From the NCBI GenBank assembly GCA_945895375.1, contig CAMDEE010000001.1:124001-188000 (forward strand): a DNA stretch of 64,000 bases. The letters run 5' to 3'. The notes under the pieces are model-generated. The model was given only the letters and a program-made list of their open reading frames with translations. It was not told the DNA's origin and searched no databases. Positions 10,329 through 22,993 of this stretch are shown here, in pieces; the first letter of the stretch is position 1, and each line of letters opens with the position of its first letter. This DNA is from Auritidibacter sp. Marseille-P8566 (GTDB lineage Bacteria; Actinomycetota; Actinomycetes; Actinomycetales; Microbacteriaceae). A program made the translations under genes and the position numbers.

Positions 10329-10877
10329 ATGAAGATTTCAAAGGTTCTTATTGCAGCGATGTTCGCTGCTGGATTCCTAACAGTTTCAGCCACCCCTGGC
10401 ATGGCTACAAGTTGCGCAGAGGGTTACACCTCAATTACACGAGAAGACGGCCAATACTCTTGCGAAGCTACTGAGCCTGAACCAAACGTTGAGGACCTAA
10501 AGCCAATCGATTCATGTTGGACGACCGAAGATGGTTCTGAGGTTTGTGCAAGAGGCGCAATGGTTCCAATGCCTGCAACTGTTGAGGACACTCCAGTAGA
10601 GACAGACTGTTCAGTCACAACAGACGAAGAGGGTGTTGACTCAGAAGTTTGTTTCGATGCTGTTCCCTATGGAACCACTTCAGAGGAAGATGACAGTGTT
10701 GCCTACCTAGAAGATGGGCCAGTCGATGACGAATTGATGTTCCAGAGCGGTGTGACCAAGACACTAGCAACACCAGCTGATCCAACTGTTTCGAACGCTG
10801 TTGCAATCTTTGGTGTTCTAGTAGGAGCTCTATGGGCTCTAGTGATCGTCATGAACAGACGTAAAGAAGCTAAGTAA
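10329..10877 (+). CDS. Secreted acidic six-Cys protein with C-terminal TM anchor, paralog 2
   Basis: MKISKVLIAAMFAAGFLTV; SCWTTEDGSEVCAR; C-terminal TM ending RRKEAK. Confidence 0.8.
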   Translation: MKISKVLIAAMFAAGFLTVSATPGMATSCAEGYTSITREDGQYSCEATEPEPNVEDLKPIDSCWTTEDGSEVCARGAMVPMPATVEDTPVETDCSVTTDEEGVDSEVCFDAVPYGTTSEEDDSVAYLEDGPVDDELMFQSGVTKTLATPADPTVSNAVAIFGVLVGALWALVIVMNRRKEAK

Positions 10878-10890
10878 ATATTGCGAATAA

Positions 10891-10926
10891 GTAACGGGCC
10901 TGACTAAATCTAGTTAGGCCCGTTAC
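10891..10926 (+). terminator. Strong hairpin terminator after paralog 2
   Basis: GTAACGGGCCTGACTA-AATC-TAGTTAGGCCCGTTAC (one mismatch) followed by TCTTT. Confidence 0.75.
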
Positions 10927-10936
10927 TCTTTAGTCG

Positions 10937-12193
10937 ATGATAAAAGCGGAAAGCATTCTCAGACAGAGAGGGTTTGTACCTCTCTGGGTGGGTCAAACGG
11001 TAAGTGCCGTAGGTTCACAAATCTCTGGAATTGCCTTGCCTGTCATTGCGGTTACTTTTCTATCAGCTACTGAGCTGCAGATGGGCTTTCTTAACGCAGC
11101 AAATACTTCCGCATTCCTGGTGTTCGGATTACTTGCTGGAGCATTGGTTGATCGTTGGACTAAACGACGAGTAATGATTGTTGCGGACTTAGTTCGAATG
11201 CTCGGTGTTGGCTTTATTCCAATTCTCTGGTTACAAGGTTCTCTAAACATTTACCACCTGATTCTGATTGGCGCGCTACTCAGCATTGCCTCTGTGTTCT
11301 TTGATGTTGCCTACCAAAGTTACATTCCGATTCTTCTTCCCAGGGATTACATCGGTGTTGCTAACTCGCGACTGGAGACCACTGCTCAGATTTCAGGAAT
11401 AGCCGGTCCAAGCATTGTTGGTTGGTTCCTCACATTCCTTAAGGCTCCGCTTGTGTTAGTTGTGGATGCGTTTAGCTATTTAGTTTCAGCCATCGTACTT
11501 CTATTCATTAGGGACAAAGAGGTTCCTAAACCTAAGCAAGATAGAAGACCACTAGTACTTGAAATACGTGAGGGTCTAAGTTTTGTTTGGAATCAAAAAC
11601 TTATCCGAGCAATTTCTTTCACAACTGCAACAAGTAACTTGTTCACCACCATTGCTGGAACTATGTTTGCTATCTATTTCTTCAGGGAAGAGTTCCTCGG
11701 ATTTAGCACGGCTAACTTTGGGCTACTGGCGTCCATTGGAGCAATCGGCGGATTGGCAGGAGCAACAGTTACTCCAAAACTTATAAAGGTAATTGGCGAG
11801 GGGCGCTTAATTGTTGTCTCTGCTATTTGTTTAGGCTCAACACAGTTGCTGATTCCTTTGTCCTGGTACGTACCAAGATCAGTATCTCTTGTGGTTTTGG
11901 GTGCGCAGTTCTTCTTGACATCGTTCCTAGTCCTCACATACAACATCACTCAAGTAACAGCACGACAGAGGGTTTGCCCTGAGCACTTACTTGGTCGAAT
12001 GAATGCCTCAATCAGATTCTTAGTTTGGGGATGCATGCCTATAGGTGCATTAATCTCGGGTGTTCTTGGTAGCTCACTTGGAGCTTTGAACACTATTTGG
12101 ATTGGTGCGGTTCTGGCAGTGTTTAGCGCTGGTTTCGTATTCTTCTCTCCACTTAGGACTACGAGAGATATGCCGCAACGAGTTGCTGACTAG
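10937..12193 (+). CDS. MFS transporter (DHA3/EntS-like)
   Basis: 12-TM-like; FVPLWVGQTVSAVGSQISGIALPV, GALVDRWTKRRVMI. Confidence 0.85.
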   Translation: MIKAESILRQRGFVPLWVGQTVSAVGSQISGIALPVIAVTFLSATELQMGFLNAANTSAFLVFGLLAGALVDRWTKRRVMIVADLVRMLGVGFIPILWLQGSLNIYHLILIGALLSIASVFFDVAYQSYIPILLPRDYIGVANSRLETTAQISGIAGPSIVGWFLTFLKAPLVLVVDAFSYLVSAIVLLFIRDKEVPKPKQDRRPLVLEIREGLSFVWNQKLIRAISFTTATSNLFTTIAGTMFAIYFFREEFLGFSTANFGLLASIGAIGGLAGATVTPKLIKVIGEGRLIVVSAICLGSTQLLIPLSWYVPRSVSLVVLGAQFFLTSFLVLTYNITQVTARQRVCPEHLLGRMNASIRFLVWGCMPIGALISGVLGSSLGALNTIWIGAVLAVFSAGFVFFSPLRTTRDMPQRVAD

Positions 12194-12555
12194 ATCTTTT
12201 CTCTGCTCATCAAGCCAACTAAGTTGCCTTCTGAGTCTTTGATGAACGCTAGCCATTCATTGCCTGGGGTATCAAACATTCCCTGAGGGTCAGGGAATAC
12301 TATGTGTGGTTCTATTTCAATAGTCACGCCCCTTTCTCTTAGTTCATGTACGGTATTGACTACATTCTCTACCTCTAGGTAGATCATCGATTTAGCGCCT
12401 GTAGGTTCCAGTAGAAGCCTTGTTCCGCCTAAGTCATAGAACAGCATTCCTGGGTTAGGAAATACAACGATTGGTTCTTTCTTCAATAGCTTTGAATAGA
12501 ACTCTTCGGCACGCTCTAAGTCGCTGCAGGCAAGAGAAATCTGTCTAATCTTCAT
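12190..12555 (-). CDS. VOC/glyoxalase-family protein
   Basis: SDLERAEEFYSKLLKKEPI... AFIKDSEGNLVGLM pattern. Confidence 0.85.
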   Translation of the reverse strand: MKIRQISLACSDLERAEEFYSKLLKKEPIVVFPNPGMLFYDLGGTRLLLEPTGAKSMIYLEVENVVNTVHELRERGVTIEIEPHIVFPDPQGMFDTPGNEWLAFIKDSEGNLVGLMSREKI

Positions 12556-12596
12556 AAAGACAAGATACACGAGGATTAGGGAAGTAGATTTGTTCC

Positions 12597-13811
12597 GTGC
12601 CTAAAAGTTCCTCGCTGAGATCATTCAAACATCGGAACTTTCGCATACTTTATCCAGCGAACGCCATGTCCAACATTGGCACATGGACCCAAAGAGTTGC
12701 TCAAGACTGGTTGGTTCTAGAGCTAACAAACAACGACGCTGCAATGCTCGGGCTTGTAACAGCCATCCAGTTCTTACCTGCGATGCTTCTTAGCCTTTAC
12801 GGTGGCCTTCTTGCAGATCGTTTCAGCAAGAGAAAACTTCTTATTCTTACCAACACTGGTGCTGGATTAACATCAGTTGTCCTAGGGCTTTTGGTTGTTG
12901 GTGGGATGGTTCAACTCTGGCATGTGTTTGTATTGGCTTTAGCTCTAGGTGTCTTCACTGCTATTGACTCCCCTATTCGAGTTAGCTTCACAAGTGAGCT
13001 CGTCGGTAAGGATGATCTTGCCAACGCAGTTAGCTTGAACTCAGCTAACTTCAACGTTGGAAGATTAGTTGGTCCAGCTCTAAGTGGTTACCTGATCTTC
13101 TTCTATGGAACAGGCCCTTCATTCCTAATCAACACTGTTACGTATGTATTTATGGTGGTCACACTTCTAGTGATTAGGGATAAAGACCTACACATCACAG
13201 TTAAGCCTGCCAAGGACAACAAATTAGCTGAAGCATTTTCATATGTGAGATCCAGGCCTGACTTGATGTTGGTTATGACAACGGTTTTCTTCACGACGAC
13301 CTTTGGGCTTAACTTTCAGATCTTCATTGCCTTGATGGCAACTAAAGAATTCAGTATGGGTCCGGACCAGTTCGGTGCTCTGGGAAGCATCCTGGCTATT
13401 GGTTCATTGTCAGGTGCATTGATCGCAGCTCGTCTTGAGAAGCACAGAACAACTCAAAACATTCTTCGTGGAGCAAGTTTGTTTGGTGTCTTGCTAATAC
13501 TTTCTGCTTATCTACCTAGCCCACTGTTATTTGCAATCATGCTGCCAATTATGGGTGCGACAGCTCTTCTTACTCTTATCTCTGCAAACACATATGTTCA
13601 AGGCAATACCAGTAACGCTCTTCGTGGAAGAGTGATGGGAATCTACTTGATGATCTTTATGGGTGGAACACCTATTGGTTCACCACTGATTGGTTTTGTT
13701 GCTGCTGCAGTCGGTATACGTCTAACTATTGTTTTGTGTGGATTGGTCCTGCTTATAGCAGCACTAATTATTAGAAGAAGATTTAAAGATCTAAAGCCGG
13801 TAACTGTTTAG
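12597..13811 (+). CDS. MFS transporter (DHA3/EntS-like)
   Basis: FRILYPANAMSNIGTWTQRVAQDWLVLELT; GGLLADRFSKRKLL. Confidence 0.88.
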   Translation: MPKSSSLRSFKHRNFRILYPANAMSNIGTWTQRVAQDWLVLELTNNDAAMLGLVTAIQFLPAMLLSLYGGLLADRFSKRKLLILTNTGAGLTSVVLGLLVVGGMVQLWHVFVLALALGVFTAIDSPIRVSFTSELVGKDDLANAVSLNSANFNVGRLVGPALSGYLIFFYGTGPSFLINTVTYVFMVVTLLVIRDKDLHITVKPAKDNKLAEAFSYVRSRPDLMLVMTTVFFTTTFGLNFQIFIALMATKEFSMGPDQFGALGSILAIGSLSGALIAARLEKHRTTQNILRGASLFGVLLILSAYLPSPLLFAIMLPIMGATALLTLISANTYVQGNTSNALRGRVMGIYLMIFMGGTPIGSPLIGFVAAAVGIRLTIVLCGLVLLIAALIIRRRFKDLKPVTV

Positions 13812-14444
13812 TTACTCGCTCAATCTTTCAAGTTCTTTATCAACAGCATCCTTTAAGGCCTGCATGTCTTCAGCTGACACAGGACCATACTCAAGTTGTC
13901 TTGTGTTCTTTACATCTTCTGGAGTTGCCTTAACTAGCAAGCCTTCTTTCACTTCGAAGATTGTGTCAGCAAGTCTTGGGCCTTCTTCAAAGTATGAACT
14001 TTGAGTCCAAACAAATGTGCCATCAGCATTCTTCTTCACATAGTGCTCGTAGTCTCCGGTGTTTCCTTGGTTAGCTTCTTCCATCATGGAGATTAGATAG
14101 CCAGGATTACAAGCTGTTGTTTCTAATTCGTATAGAACCTGAGCAGCACCTTTATCGTCGATATAGATTGCGCTGTAATCCATGTAAGCATCATCTTTAG
14201 AGAGTGCAATGATTCTTGAAGGAGTGTTGTTGATGAATCTTTCAACAAGTCCTTCTTCTTGACCCTTGGCACAAGAGTCTTCTGCGATCTTGTAAAACTC
14301 TGTCTCAATCTCAGCTTGTGTTTGCGTGACGGTAGGAGTTGGTGTAGGTGTTGCAGTAGGTTCTGGAGTGCTAGCTGCACAACCTGCCAATACAAAAATT
14401 GATGCGCTAATCGCAAGTACTTTAAATGTGTTTGATGTTCTCAT
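13812..14444 (-). CDS. Predicted lipoprotein, unknown function
   Basis: Lipobox VLAGCAAS followed by TP-rich linker. Confidence 0.7.
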   Translation of the reverse strand: MRTSNTFKVLAISASIFVLAGCAASTPEPTATPTPTPTVTQTQAEIETEFYKIAEDSCAKGQEEGLVERFINNTPSRIIALSKDDAYMDYSAIYIDDKGAAQVLYELETTACNPGYLISMMEEANQGNTGDYEHYVKKNADGTFVWTQSSYFEEGPRLADTIFEVKEGLLVKATPEDVKNTRQLEYGPVSAEDMQALKDAVDKELERLSE

Positions 14445-14477
14445 TTGGATCCCCGTCTCTTGTATCTAGAATACCTG

Positions 14478-14732
14478 CTACTTCTTGGTTTTTGAGCCCT
14501 CAATAAAGACCAGCACAAGACAGATTCCCAACAGCGCAAGAGAAATCATGCCTAGCATTTGAGTGATTTGGAAAGCAAAGACTGTTAGAACAGCTTGCAC
14601 ACCTACTGAGATGTAGCCAACCAGCTTAGGTAGTTTTCCAACATTGACAAGGATAGACAAAACTAGGGAGGCAACTGCTAAAAGAAGCATGGCCAAGAGC
14701 ATAAAGCCCACGAAGATTGCTAGGGATTCCAT
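14478..14732 (-). CDS. Small membrane protein, unknown function
   Basis: 84 aa hydrophobic ORF in coding-compatible context. Confidence 0.5.
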   Translation of the reverse strand: MESLAIFVGFMLLAMLLLAVASLVLSILVNVGKLPKLVGYISVGVQAVLTVFAFQITQMLGMISLALLGICLVLVFIEGSKTKK

Positions 14733-14847
14733 ACGTTGAGTCTATGCCTGAGGTTTGCGTTTAAGCTATCCCCTGGCTCACTCTGAAGATCTCTCACCCT
14801 AGAAGGTCAATGGTTTGGATTCGTCAATGTCAGATTCCGGCGACAAG

Positions 14848-15069
14848 CTAGAGGTATTTGTTTAGCCAGTCCGGCATGCTTGCATCGTCTATATTCCAAG
14901 TCTCTATGACTTCCTCTTTTTCTACCCAAGTATTTTCGTCTCCGTCAAAAAACTTACGTCTGTTGCATTTGTACTTGACTACTTGGCCGCCTTCAAGCCT
15001 GTATTCGTTCCAAAAATAGTTTTGTTTACCATGGCCACTCCATTCCTGTGTTTTGTAAATCACGCTCAT
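14848..15069 (-). CDS. Hypothetical small protein
   Basis: 73 aa ORF, Trp/Tyr-rich; no recognised domain. Confidence 0.45.
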   Translation of the reverse strand: MSVIYKTQEWSGHGKQNYFWNEYRLEGGQVVKYKCNRRKFFDGDENTWVEKEEVIETWNIDDASMPDWLNKYL

Positions 15070-15116
15070 GGCCTTCTTCCCCTTTCAGAACCAACAATCT
15101 ACTACTTAAAGAGAGA

Positions 15117-15140
15117 AGCCCGGTCATTTCTGACCGGGCT
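15117..15140 (-). terminator. Hairpin downstream of tRNA-Ala
   Basis: AGCCCGGTCA-TTTC-TGACCGGGCT perfect 10-bp stem directly after the tRNA pair. Confidence 0.65.
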
Positions 15141-15151
15141 TTCCACTTGCG

Positions 15152-15224
15152 TGGAGACTAGGGGGGTCGAACCCCTGACCCCCTGCTTGCAAAGCAGGTG
15201 CTCTACCAACTGAGCTAAGTCCCC
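15152..15224 (-). tRNA. tRNA-Ala (anticodon TGC)
   Basis: Revcomp GGGGACTTAGCTCAGTTGGTAGAGCACCTGCTTTGCAAGCAGGGGGTCAGGGGTTCGACCCCCCTAGTCTCCA folds as a cloverleaf. Confidence 0.95.
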
Positions 15225-15258
15225 ATTCGGAAGGCCACTCTGGTGAGAGAGTACTTCC

Positions 15259-15335
15259 TGGTGGGCCTAGGAGGACTTGAACCTCCGACCTCTTCATTAT
15301 CAGTGAAGCGCTCTAACCACCTGAGCTATAGGCCC
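15259..15335 (-). tRNA. tRNA-Ile (anticodon GAT), CCA encoded
   Basis: Revcomp GGGCCTATAGCTCAGGTGGTTAGAGCGCTTCACTGATAATGAAGAGGTCGGAGGTTCAAGTCCTCCTAGGCCCACCA. Confidence 0.95.
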
Positions 15336-15386
15336 ATAGAACGAACTTAACCTTATCTGATTTGAGGATTTGTCTCAAACTGAGAT

Positions 15387-15752
15387 TTAGTTATTTGTGA
15401 AACCTACTGATACTCCACCTGTAATACGGGCAACTATGTTGAAAATAGCCGCCCAAACGCCTGCCAGGATGGTTCCCACAACAATGGTGAAAAGGGCCAT
15501 GCTGAGGGCTGTAGCAAGCACTGCAGGGAAAGCTACGTCTAATCCGACGAAGTCTTTCAGCAGGGCTGTAGCGCCTAGGGCGTTGAGGATGAAGTACACC
15601 ACTGAAACCGCGATAACTAAGCCGATTCCAACTGCGATGTTGATGACAAAGCCAACCCTCACTGCAGACCAGAAGCTGATCTTTACTAGCTTGAGGTTGA
15701 CAGGTTTGACGCTAGATTCACTGCGTCTTACAGTGCGTGAAAAGATACTCAT
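15387..15752 (-). CDS. DUF3566-family membrane protein
   Basis: Conserved gyrA-DUF3566-tRNA order; [25 protein letters not shown]. Confidence 0.85.
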   Translation of the reverse strand: MSIFSRTVRRSESSVKPVNLKLVKISFWSAVRVGFVINIAVGIGLVIAVSVVYFILNALGATALLKDFVGLDVAFPAVLATALSMALFTIVVGTILAGVWAAIFNIVARITGGVSVGFTNN

Positions 15753-18271
15753 TCTTGCTCTCCGCTTTCTTCTGAGACAACTTCGACACTAGTGGTTTCT
15801 GCGTCGACGCTCTCTATATTTCTTTCGCTGTTCTTTGCTAATCCTAGGACTGAATCGTCATCATCGAAACGGGCAAAAACAACTCCCATTGTGTCTCTTC
15901 CGCGAGCAGGGACTTCACTCACGGCAGATCTGACCACTTTACCGCTGGATAGGACGATTAGAACTTCGTCATCTTCTTCAACGATTAGTGCACCAACGAT
16001 GTCGCCACGGCGATCTTCTAGCTTGGCTACCTTGATTCCGATACCACCACGGTTTTGTAGACGGTACTGATCAACTGATGTTCTCTTCGCGAAACCACCT
16101 TCAGTTACTACAAATACGAATCCACGGTCAGTGATTACGTCTGCTGATAGTAGGTGATCACCGTCTCGGAAGTTCATACCAATGTTTCCACTGGTGTCTC
16201 TACCCATAGGTCTTAGTGATTCATCGCTTGCAGAGAATCTGATAGACATGCCCTTGCTTGAAACTAGAAGTAGATCATCACTCTGGTTCACAAGCATCGC
16301 TGAAACAACTTCATCGTCCTCGCGAAGCTTGATAGCAATCAAACCACCTGAGCGTGCAGTGTCATAAGCCTCCAGAGATGTCTTCTTAACAAGACCTGAC
16401 TTAGTTGCGATAACTAAGAACTCTGCTTGCTGGTAATCGCGGATGTCTAGTACCTGAGCGATTTTCTCATCAGGCTGCAAAGCTAGAAGGTTAGCTGCGT
16501 GTTGACCCTTTGCATCTCTTCCTGCTTCTTGTAATTCATAAGCCTTGGTTCTATAAACGCGACCCTTGTTTGTGAAGAACAGTAGATAGTGATGAGTTGT
16601 TGTTACAAAGAAGTGTTCAACAACGTCATCTGCTCTAAGGCTTGCACCCTTCACACCCTTACCGCCACGATGCTGTGAACGATAGTTATCGCTCTTAGTG
16701 CGCTTGATGTATCCACCTCGAGTAATGGTGATAACCATTTCTTCTTCAGGGATTAGATCAAGATCAGTAACACCGTCTTCTCCTGGGAGGATCTGAGTTC
16801 TTCTATCATCACCGTGACGCTTAACAACTTCTTCAAGTTCTTCGCTAACAATGGTTCTCTGTCTTTGTGGGTCAGCAATGATTGCCTTGTATTCAACAAT
16901 CAATGCTTCTAGCTCTGCTGCTTCGTCAACGATCTTCTGTCTTTCAAGAGCTGCTAGCTGACGCAACTGCATGTTCAAGATTGCTCTTGCCTGCAGTTCA
17001 TCAATTGAGAGAAGCTTCATCAAACCATCGCGAGCATCATCGGCAGTTGCGCTTGCTCTAATAAGTTTGATTACTTCATCAAGAGCGTCAAGAGCCTTTA
17101 GGTAACCGCGAAGAATGTGTGCACGTTCTTCTGCTTTCTTTAGACGGTAAGTGGTTCTTCTAACGATGACTTCAATTTGGTGAGCGATCCAGTATGTGAT
17201 GAATCCATCTAGGCTCAAAGTTCTTGGAACACCATCAACAAGAGCCAACATGTTTGCGCTGAAGTTTTCTTGCAGTGGAGTGAACTTGTAGAGGTTGTTT
17301 AGAACAACCTGAGCAACTGCATCTTTCTTCAAAACGATTACTAAGCGCTGACCTGTTCGACCAGAAGTCTCATCACGAATATCTGCGATACCGGTTAGTC
17401 TCTGCTCCTTAACTAACTCAGCAATTTTAAGGGCTAGGTTGTCTGGGTTAACTTGGTAAGGAAGTTCTGTTACTACTAAGCAAGTTCTGCCTTGAATCTC
17501 TTCAACGTTAACGATTGCTCGCATGGTGATTGACCCGCGACCAGTTCTGTATGCGTCCTTGATTCCTTGAGAACCAAGAATGGTTGCTGCAGTTGGAAAG
17601 TCTGGCCCCTTGATGCGTTGCATTAGTGCAGCAAGAAGTTCTTCTTGAGTTGCATTTGGGTTAGCTAGGGCCCACTGAGCACCTTCTGCAACTTCGCGAA
17701 GGTTGTGCGGTGGGATGTTGGTTGCCATAGCAACAGCGATACCAATGGATCCGTTGATAAGCAGGTTCGGAATACGGCTAGGAAGAACTGTTGGTTCTTG
17801 AGTTCTACCGTCGTAGTTGTCCTGGAAGTCAACCGTCTCTTCGTCGATGTCTCTAACCATTTCAAGGGCTAGAGGGGCCATGCGACACTCGGTGTATCGA
17901 GGTGCAGCTGCGCCATCGTTACCAGGAGAACCGAAGTTACCCTGTCCATTTACCAGTGGATAGCGCAGGTTCCATTCTTGAACAAGACGTACCAAGGTGT
18001 CATAGATAGCACCATCACCATGAGGGTGATACTGACCCATGACATCTCCAACAACACGAGAGCACTTTGAGAATTGTTTGTCTGGTCTATAGCCACCGTC
18101 ATACATCGCATAAATTACTCTGCGGTGAACTGGCTTTAGACCATCTCTAACATCAGGTAGAGCACGGCCAACAATAACGCTCATTGCATAGTCAAGGTAT
18201 GACCTTTGCATTTCTACGTTTAGATCGATTTGCTCGACTCTGTCGACAATTGGTTCGTTGTTTTCAGTCAT
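15749..18271 (-). CDS. gyrA: DNA gyrase subunit A
   Basis: [31 protein letters not shown]; GyrA-box-like QRRGGKG ([10 protein letters not shown]). Confidence 0.98.
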   Translation of the reverse strand: MTENNEPIVDRVEQIDLNVEMQRSYLDYAMSVIVGRALPDVRDGLKPVHRRVIYAMYDGGYRPDKQFSKCSRVVGDVMGQYHPHGDGAIYDTLVRLVQEWNLRYPLVNGQGNFGSPGNDGAAAPRYTECRMAPLALEMVRDIDEETVDFQDNYDGRTQEPTVLPSRIPNLLINGSIGIAVAMATNIPPHNLREVAEGAQWALANPNATQEELLAALMQRIKGPDFPTAATILGSQGIKDAYRTGRGSITMRAIVNVEEIQGRTCLVVTELPYQVNPDNLALKIAELVKEQRLTGIADIRDETSGRTGQRLVIVLKKDAVAQVVLNNLYKFTPLQENFSANMLALVDGVPRTLSLDGFITYWIAHQIEVIVRRTTYRLKKAEERAHILRGYLKALDALDEVIKLIRASATADDARDGLMKLLSIDELQARAILNMQLRQLAALERQKIVDEAAELEALIVEYKAIIADPQRQRTIVSEELEEVVKRHGDDRRTQILPGEDGVTDLDLIPEEEMVITITRGGYIKRTKSDNYRSQHRGGKGVKGASLRADDVVEHFFVTTTHHYLLFFTNKGRVYRTKAYELQEAGRDAKGQHAANLLALQPDEKIAQVLDIRDYQQAEFLVIATKSGLVKKTSLEAYDTARSGGLIAIKLREDDEVVSAMLVNQSDDLLLVSSKGMSIRFSASDESLRPMGRDTSGNIGMNFRDGDHLLSADVITDRGFVFVVTEGGFAKRTSVDQYRLQNRGGIGIKVAKLEDRRGDIVGALIVEEDDEVLIVLSSGKVVRSAVSEVPARGRDTMGVVFARFDDDDSVLGLAKNSERNIESVDAETTSVEVVSEESGEQE

Positions 18272-18285
18272 AGTATTTTCTCGCT

Positions 18286-20238
<1,953 letters not shown>

Positions 20239-20374
20239 CTATTTCATCGAGTCAGGCCCTCACGACTGCACCTTCAATAAGGCGACTTAAATCCGGGGTA
20301 ACTGACCCTCTAATTCTACCCTTTTTAAGGCCTCTGGGAGGCCTAAAAACGGCTTAGTTGGGGACTTTTTCGCC

Positions 20375-20383
20375 TGTGGATAA
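20375..20383 (-). promoter_or_regulatory. DnaA box (TTATCCACA) upstream of gyrB
   Basis: TGTGGATAA on + strand. Confidence 0.6.
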
Positions 20384-20429
20384 CTCTCTACAGGTCGCAT
20401 ATTTACAAGGGTGTCGCCAATGTGGCTGG

Positions 20430-20921
20430 TTATCCGAAGGTGTCCCTTGGGCCCCTACCCTGAACCGTCCTAAAACCTCGCTTAAAGCTTGGTGCTTGAG
20501 GCCCAACAAATCTTACTTCCGTGACTTCCAGATCCGGCAAACTCTCCGAAATCTTAGCCAGAATCTCGGCACCCATGAGCCTCAGTTGGGTTGCCCAAGC
20601 AGTACTTTTACAGCGCACCGTTAGCACTCCCTTGGATAAATCTTCAGGGAAACTACTCTCAGCGACCCTGTCCCCTACTAGTTCCTTCCAATTAGCAAAA
20701 AGCTCGCCTTCCGAGACTTTCGATTGCCAACCAAAACTTTGGATAAGCTCATCCATTGTGTTGGCTATTGACTTAGGTGCTCTTCCTTCATCAAATGGTC
20801 TGGAGCTCTGGCGTTGGTTCTTCTCTCGCCTCTTTGTGTCTCTATCTTTTCGACCAGTTATAGCTGCTCTCATACGATAGTAAAACTCAACAGCGATATC
20901 CGGCTTGTTCTCTTTAGTCAT
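20430..20921 (-). CDS. DciA/DUF721 family (helicase-loader-like)
   Basis: DUF721-like LIQSFGWQSKVSEGELFANWKELVGDRVAESS between recF and gyrB. Confidence 0.85.
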   Translation of the reverse strand: MTKENKPDIAVEFYYRMRAAITGRKDRDTKRREKNQRQSSRPFDEGRAPKSIANTMDELIQSFGWQSKVSEGELFANWKELVGDRVAESSFPEDLSKGVLTVRCKSTAWATQLRLMGAEILAKISESLPDLEVTEVRFVGPQAPSFKRGFRTVQGRGPRDTFG

Positions 20922-22074
20922 CGGACACCTCAAGAGCTCCTGCTTTTACATAAAAGCGGGTAGCGCTTAGCTCAGAAGGAACATCTTCTGCAACCGCTGC
21001 TGTGATTATCACCTGTTCATTATGCGATACCAATGCAGCCAAGCGAGACCTTCTGGTTGAATCAAGTTCCGCAAATACGTCGTCAAGAATCAACACTGGG
21101 TCTCCAGCTCTGGCTTCTTTACGAATAAGTTCCGCGCTAGCTAATTTCAAGGCAAGAGCATATGACCAAGATTCGCCGTGGCTGATGTATCCCTTGGCTG
21201 GAAGTGTGCCTAAAAGTAAAAGCAGGTCATCTCTGTGCGGGCCAACTAGGGTTACTCCCCGCTCGAGTTCTTTAGTTCTAACTTCCTTTAAGCGTTCCTG
21301 GAATAGATTCTCTATCTCTTCCCTATTTCCTGATTCTAAAAACTCAACAGAAGTTTCAGACTCTAAGTCATTGGATAAAAGTGAGCTTCTTAGTTTCACT
21401 GAAGGATCATTCTTTTCATCAGCTATCGCAGAGTATGCCTCTTGCAAATGCGGGGATAGCCTGGCTGTGATGTCAAATCGAGCTGAAATGATTTCACTGC
21501 CAATGCGAACTAATGACTGGTCCCAAGAATCTAGTGTGCTCAGACTTGACGAACCCGCGGGTATGTTTCTGGCGCTTTTGAGTAAAGTGTTTCGTTGTTT
21601 TAGGACTCTCTCGTAGTCGCTGTAAACACCGGCCATTCTTGGTGTTAGTTGAACAATTAGTTCGTCAATGAAGGCTCTCCTGTTGGAAGGATCTCTTTTT
21701 ACAATATCCAAATCTTCCGGAGAAAAGATGACGGCGTTCACGTAACCAAGAACATCTCTAACTCGAGTCGCGTCACTCTTATTAATGCGCGCTCTATTGG
21801 ATCCTTGAGTGTTTAGTTCTAGCTCCAGTAGATTTTCACGATCATCAAATCGCGCAAGAATTCGAATAATTGCTTTTGATTCACCTTGTTTGATAAGTGG
21901 AAGATAACCACTGACTCTGTGTGAACTTAAAGTTGCTGCATAGAAAATTGCTTCTGCAAGATTAGTCTTACCCTGACCGTTTTTACCAACTAGTAAATTG
22001 ATGCCTTGGTTAAGTGCAAGCTCAACTGTTTGATAGTTGCGAAAGTTTGAAAGAGTCAGATGCTTTACGTGCAT
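20914..22074 (-). CDS. recF: DNA replication/repair protein RecF
   Basis: MHVKHLTLSNFRNY, GKNGQGKTNLAEAI, SHGESWSYALALKLA, LILDDVFAELD. Confidence 0.97.
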   Translation of the reverse strand: MHVKHLTLSNFRNYQTVELALNQGINLLVGKNGQGKTNLAEAIFYAATLSSHRVSGYLPLIKQGESKAIIRILARFDDRENLLELELNTQGSNRARINKSDATRVRDVLGYVNAVIFSPEDLDIVKRDPSNRRAFIDELIVQLTPRMAGVYSDYERVLKQRNTLLKSARNIPAGSSSLSTLDSWDQSLVRIGSEIISARFDITARLSPHLQEAYSAIADEKNDPSVKLRSSLLSNDLESETSVEFLESGNREEIENLFQERLKEVRTKELERGVTLVGPHRDDLLLLLGTLPAKGYISHGESWSYALALKLASAELIRKEARAGDPVLILDDVFAELDSTRRSRLAALVSHNEQVIITAAVAEDVPSELSATRFYVKAGALEVSDD

Positions 22075-22081
22075 CTAGAAT

Positions 22082-22966
22082 CTAATCTGCTTTTTTAACC
22101 GCGTGACCACCAAATTGATTACGCAGAGCTGCAACGGCTTTCATAGCTGGTGAATCATCTTGGCGGCTAGTGAATCTTGCAAACAAAGATGCGGTGATTG
22201 CTGGCATTGGAACAGCGTTAGCAATTCCTTCTTCAACAGTCCATCGACCTTCACCTGAGTCTTCGACGTAACCCTTGATCTTTGACAAACTTGGATCTTC
22301 TTCAAGTGCTAGTACTAGAAGATCTAGTAGCCAGGAACGAACAACTGTTCCTCTTTGCCAAGCAGCAAATGTTCCGTGAACATCTTTGATGATGTCCTTC
22401 TTTTCAAGAAGTTCGTAGCCTTCAGCAAATGCTTGCATCATGGCGTATTCAATTCCGTTGTGAACCATCTTGGCGTAGTGACCAGCACCAACATCACCAA
22501 CGTGAACAAAACCTTCAGCTCTTTCACCTTCAGGACGTAGTGCATCGAAGATTGGCATTGCCTGAGCTACTAGCTTCTCATCGCCACCAACCATCAAGCC
22601 GTAGCCGTTTTGAAGTCCCCAGACTCCACCGGAAACACCACAGTCGAGGTAACCAATGCCGGACTCTGCAACCTGGGCTGCATGTCTAATGTCTTCGCTG
22701 AATCTAGAGTTTCCACCCTCAATGATTAGATCTCCTGCACCCATGTGCTTCTGAAGTTCATTTATGACATCGTCAGTGGCTTTACCGTGAGGGACCATAA
22801 CCCAAACAATCTTTGGAGAAGGCAGTGCAGCTACCAATTCTTCGATGCTACCGACATCAGCAACGGCACGATCACGTGCGTAACCAGTTACTTCAATTCC
22901 TTTATTACGAAGACGGGTACGCATGTTGCCACCCATTTTTCCTAGACCAATTAGTCCAATGTGCAT
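22082..22966 (-). CDS. gnd: 6-phosphogluconate dehydrogenase, decarboxylating (short YqeC-type)
   Basis: MHIGLIGLGKMGGNMRTRLR; DCGVSGGVWGLQNGYGLMVGG; HYAKMVHNGIEYAMMQAFAEGYE. Confidence 0.93.
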   Translation of the reverse strand: MHIGLIGLGKMGGNMRTRLRNKGIEVTGYARDRAVADVGSIEELVAALPSPKIVWVMVPHGKATDDVINELQKHMGAGDLIIEGGNSRFSEDIRHAAQVAESGIGYLDCGVSGGVWGLQNGYGLMVGGDEKLVAQAMPIFDALRPEGERAEGFVHVGDVGAGHYAKMVHNGIEYAMMQAFAEGYELLEKKDIIKDVHGTFAAWQRGTVVRSWLLDLLVLALEEDPSLSKIKGYVEDSGEGRWTVEEGIANAVPMPAITASLFARFTSRQDDSPAMKAVAALRNQFGGHAVKKAD

Positions 22967-22993
22967 TTGTTGCCTTTCACTTAATGCCTTTAT

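Noticed and set aside
9545-10877. Sortase-anchored LPXTG proteins
   Set aside because: No LPXTG-like motif before the C-terminal TM and no sortase in the window.
20330-20346. AGGCCTCTGGGAGGCCT hairpin upstream of gyrB as a terminator
   Set aside because: Short stem and no clear U tract on the relevant strand; could be part of the gyrB leader but not supported.
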